A stretch of DNA of 64,000 bases, from positions 32,632,501-32,696,500 of the forward strand of contig JASDFA010000002.1 of NCBI GenBank assembly GCA_035772735.1, read 5' to 3'. Shown here one piece after another: positions 61,284 to 64,000 of this stretch. Position 1 is the stretch's first letter. Every line of letters begins with the position of its first letter. The notes under the pieces are model-generated. The model was not told the origin of the DNA, made no database searches, and saw only the letters and a list, made by a program, of their open reading frames with translations. Made by a program: the position numbers and the translations under genes. This DNA comes from Datura wrightii (taxonomy: Eukaryota > Streptophyta > Magnoliopsida > Solanales > Solanaceae).

Positions 61284-62729
61284 TGAGTTGGTAATTTACC
61301 AACTTATTAAATTTTTAAGCATGAACTATTGATTTGTTTTACATAAATTAGAAAGGTTTCATTCCTTTCCTCTTTGATTGTGAAGGTGCTGAACTTAGAC
61401 AAAGAAAACAGAAGAATTGAACAAAAAGCACTTTGCTAGAAGTGAAGAACATGTGTGCTACATATTTGCAGGTGCCACGCAGTCAGCACTGGGTATGGAG
61501 TAGAAAAGAACATGCGAAGCGCAGGTTAGCACCTGTGAAATGTAGGTGTAATCACAGAAGGACTCCAAGCAACACTGCTAAGACCTGCAAAGGACCTGCA
61601 ACTCACATATGGACACCTGCGAAACGCAGGTGCCGCGCAAGTGACCAACACACTGACAAGGGCAAAAATATCCAACTTTGGCACAAAAGTATCTGAGAAG
61701 CTTCTAAGGGTAAACTTGGAAAGTTGTGCAAGGAGAATCTGCAAATTTTACCCCTACACACCAAAGTCGTAACACATCATAGGATAGAATTGAATTGTAG
61801 AAAGAAGTAGAGAGATATAGAGAGTACACTTTTCTTTTTCTTCTTCTTCTTCTTCAATTACATTGAAAAATACACTATTGTTGCAGGTTTTTGCAAGCTT
61901 AGTCTACTATTCATTATGATAATTGTTGATGATTATCCATGGGTATAATTAATTTATCTTCATTCATTAGTAGCTAAATTTCTAACCAGGGGTGTGTTCT
62001 TCATAAGTGTTTAATTTGATTGGGTAGTGATAAATTATTCTTAGCTTCAATCTATAAGCATGGATCTATTGTTTCCTCTAAATTTTAATTAACAAATTAG
62101 TGGTTGTAAACACTAGTTTAATTTAGTTATCTTTCTTGAGCTTAAGAAAGAAGAGTGATATTTGGGTGAGGAAATAATAGGGAGGATTTGGAGTGTAGAT
62201 GTGTGGGATTGAGCTAAAGATAATCAAAACCCACATCCCCACTCTATTAAAGGGTTAAGGCTAGAGATAGCTTGACCTTTCCTCAAACTTTGAGTGTCTG
62301 ATTTTTGATTGTGACCTTGGGGTTTGAGAAAACCCAAGGCAAAAGCATCCTTATGGTTGAAAAATAGGAGGATGTATTTTGATCCATATTATCCATGCTA
62401 GAAATTGGAGTTAAGATAATTGAATAAATCCTAGTCTAGTTAACACTTGATCTATTGTACATCCCTAACCCTTTCATGTTGCTTGCAACAAATCATTTGT
62501 TCAATCTAGTTTCATAAATTTGAATTCAATATTGTTTCCCCCTGTTCCCCTAAATCTTTACTTTACACATGTTTACAATGATGTATTCTAGTTTGAGTTA
62601 GTTTATAATTTTTGCTTTATCCGTCTCAATTTCTTGTGGAATTCGACCCCAACATCCATCGAGTATTTTATTTTTGACAATCGCTATTGCTACCTCCCTT
62701 GATCAGGAGAGATATATTGAGTTTTATCA
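61284..62729 (+). repeat. 3' LTR of G (~1.45 kb)
   Basis: It begins TGAGTTGG after the purine tract, with a tip hairpin AGTTGGTAA (61286-61294)/TTACCAACT (61296-61304). Three palindromic units ACCTGCGAARCGCAGGT or decayed forms lie at 61511-61525, 61531-61547 and 61615-61631. A (TTC)n run is at 61839-61855. The end is placed at TTTATCA (62729) and is uncertain by some tens of bases; no primer site follows. Confidence 0.6.
61839..61855. repeat. (TTC)n microsatellite
   Basis: About five to six TTC units within the G LTR. Confidence 0.8.
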
Positions 62730-63039
62730 GTAGACAGATGAAAATCACTTGAACAGATGTTGCTTCAGGTAATTAAAGCAGTTATCATTGGAGAGAGACA
62801 ATTATTATCACAACACATAATTTTGGAAGACTATGACTTATGTCAAAATAAAAATTTTAATAAGCTCAGGTTTAATTTCAGTAGGTCTTCTCATTTTTTA
62901 GTCCATCTTTTAGGCTAACTTCAAATATTTTTTTGCTTCAGGTATAAATTTCAAGAAACTACACATTACTTCATATGGTGATGAATTTATCTTGTTACCA
63001 CATATCAAAATATATGGGTCAATTGAAGTCGAAGGTTTA
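62730..63039 (+). other. Unassigned 310 bp, possible host exon fragment
   Basis: It resembles no other segment of the window. An open stretch 62914-63063 contains a splice-acceptor-like TTTTTTTGCTTCAG (62928-62941), then a coding-like run starting INFKKLHITSYGDEF. The frame runs into LTR H and stops there. I do not recognise the protein. It may be chance. Confidence 0.3.
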
Positions 63040-64000
63040 TATTACACACTAGAAAATTTTTAATAATTATTTGATGTTTGTATGCTGGGTTAAGGGATGT
63101 ACGGGTTGTATATTGATCGTAGATAACAAGGAAAATGTGTACGAATGAAAAAGCAAAGGGTATGTGAAGTTCATAAGTAAGGGTCAATTTTAAATGATCA
63201 TATCTCCCAACATATAATGAATTAGAAGCCCCAAGACTATCAAATTAAAGGTCTATGAATCGAGTTTTCAAAATATCAAACTGTTCATCAATTGGAGTTC
63301 GGAGTAAAAAGTTATAGGCATTTTATGGTGGTACTGTCGGGTAGTAATGTGGCCACCATCCTAAAAACGGCCACCGCCCGAAAACCTTTATATTTTAAGT
63401 TTTGTGTTATGAAATCATTTTCAACATTTTCAGATATGAGGTTCTTTCTTATTCTCTGAAATCCTCTCTTTTCCAGCAGCAAAGCCTAAGAAATCAAGAG
63501 GAAACCCTCAAGAAAACACCATCAAAATTCAAGAAAAAGTCCATGGAAGAGAAGGCAAATTCGTGGTGAAGTTGTTGTCTTGTAGCTGCATTTTTGGCGG
63601 TGTTGTGGTGAATTGTTGCGTTTCTGAATCATTTTTAAGCCACATATATGCTACCTTTTTGTGAGGATTGTACACAAGTATAAAAGGTGAGAACTCTACT
63701 ACTAAACTTGCATGAATTCATGAGTAAAAAGCTAGAAGTTAGAAGTGTATTTGGTGTGTTTGTGAACTGCTTCTACTGCATTTTGGACAGCAAAGGTTCT
63801 GCATTTTTGGACAAGAAGTTGAAGTCAAATACTCCTATTTTAACCAAGAATAACACTCCATCAAAAGGTAAGGATTTCACCCCTTTTAAATTTCTCAAAT
63901 TGCAAAGCTAAAAGCTGAAAATTGGCAGCTAAGTGAGTTGTCGATGACTGTTTGTGAGCTGAGTTTTGCTCATTTTCCTTAGGATTTTTGGCTGTTTATT
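63040..64000 (+). repeat. H: start of a B-family LTR, cut by the window end
   Basis: From TATTACACACT on it follows the reverse complement of 53210 backward for hundreds of bases (ttatttgatgttt, acgggttgtatattg, atatctcccaacatataatga). It carries a GC-rich block at 63330-63385 (ggccaccatcc, ggccaccgcccg). There is no purine tract before it, so it is the outer 5' end of an element or a solo LTR. Confidence 0.75.

Overview
This window looks like retrotransposon-filled heterochromatin from a flowering plant. The gag and pol families, tRNA-iMet and tRNA-Asp primer sites and chromodomain integrases are plant Ty3/gypsy types, and they remind me most of nightshade-family (Solanaceae) genomes; that placement is recollection, not a search result. 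I see no intact host gene, no rRNA or tRNA gene and no CRISPR array. Nearly every base can be assigned to an LTR retrotransposon, and almost every coding remnant is broken.

Layout. 1-9249 (R1, plus) is an Athila-like element primed by tRNA-Asp. It has gag and protease, no reverse transcriptase, RNase H or integrase, and an extra downstream ORF (5096-6315) that appears to be reached by splicing a leader intron. Its 3' LTR is cut at 9249 by R2 (9250-16005, minus), a relative with gag and protease only and almost identical LTRs. From 16006 to 53694 there is a stack of Tekay/Del-type chromovirus elements: A (plus, 16006-20255 and 53211-53694) holds B (minus). B is interrupted by C (22211-29932, gag only, TSD CCTTT) and by E (35516-51940, TSD GTACC), and E is interrupted by F (36342-44794, TSD GATAT). 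53695-59436 is a truncated chromovirus D (plus). 59437-62729 is the 3' end of another Athila/Tat-like element (G, plus), and 63040-64000 is the start of a B-family LTR (H, plus).

The least expected object is at 56693-57819: an intronless, 5'-truncated copy of the C-terminal part of a chromomethylase (plant CHG DNA methyltransferase), with a short A tract and a 13-bp target duplication, sitting inside the 3' LTR of D. A gene family that silences retrotransposons has therefore been retrocopied into one.

Patterns across elements. (1) All nine visible element 3' ends carry a TTCGAGGACGAA-like hairpin at a nearly fixed distance (19-20 bp in the chromoviruses, 23-25 bp in the others) before the 3' LTR. 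(2) LTR families carry family-specific clusters of short palindromes near the promoter, decayed at CpG. (3) R1, R2 and G each have a hairpin a few bases inside the LTR tip whose sequence differs but whose pairing is kept. (4) R1 and R2 repeat the AAGTGTGGGG polypurine word at several internal sites, and R1 carries a copy of its LTR palindrome block just upstream of the spliced ORF.
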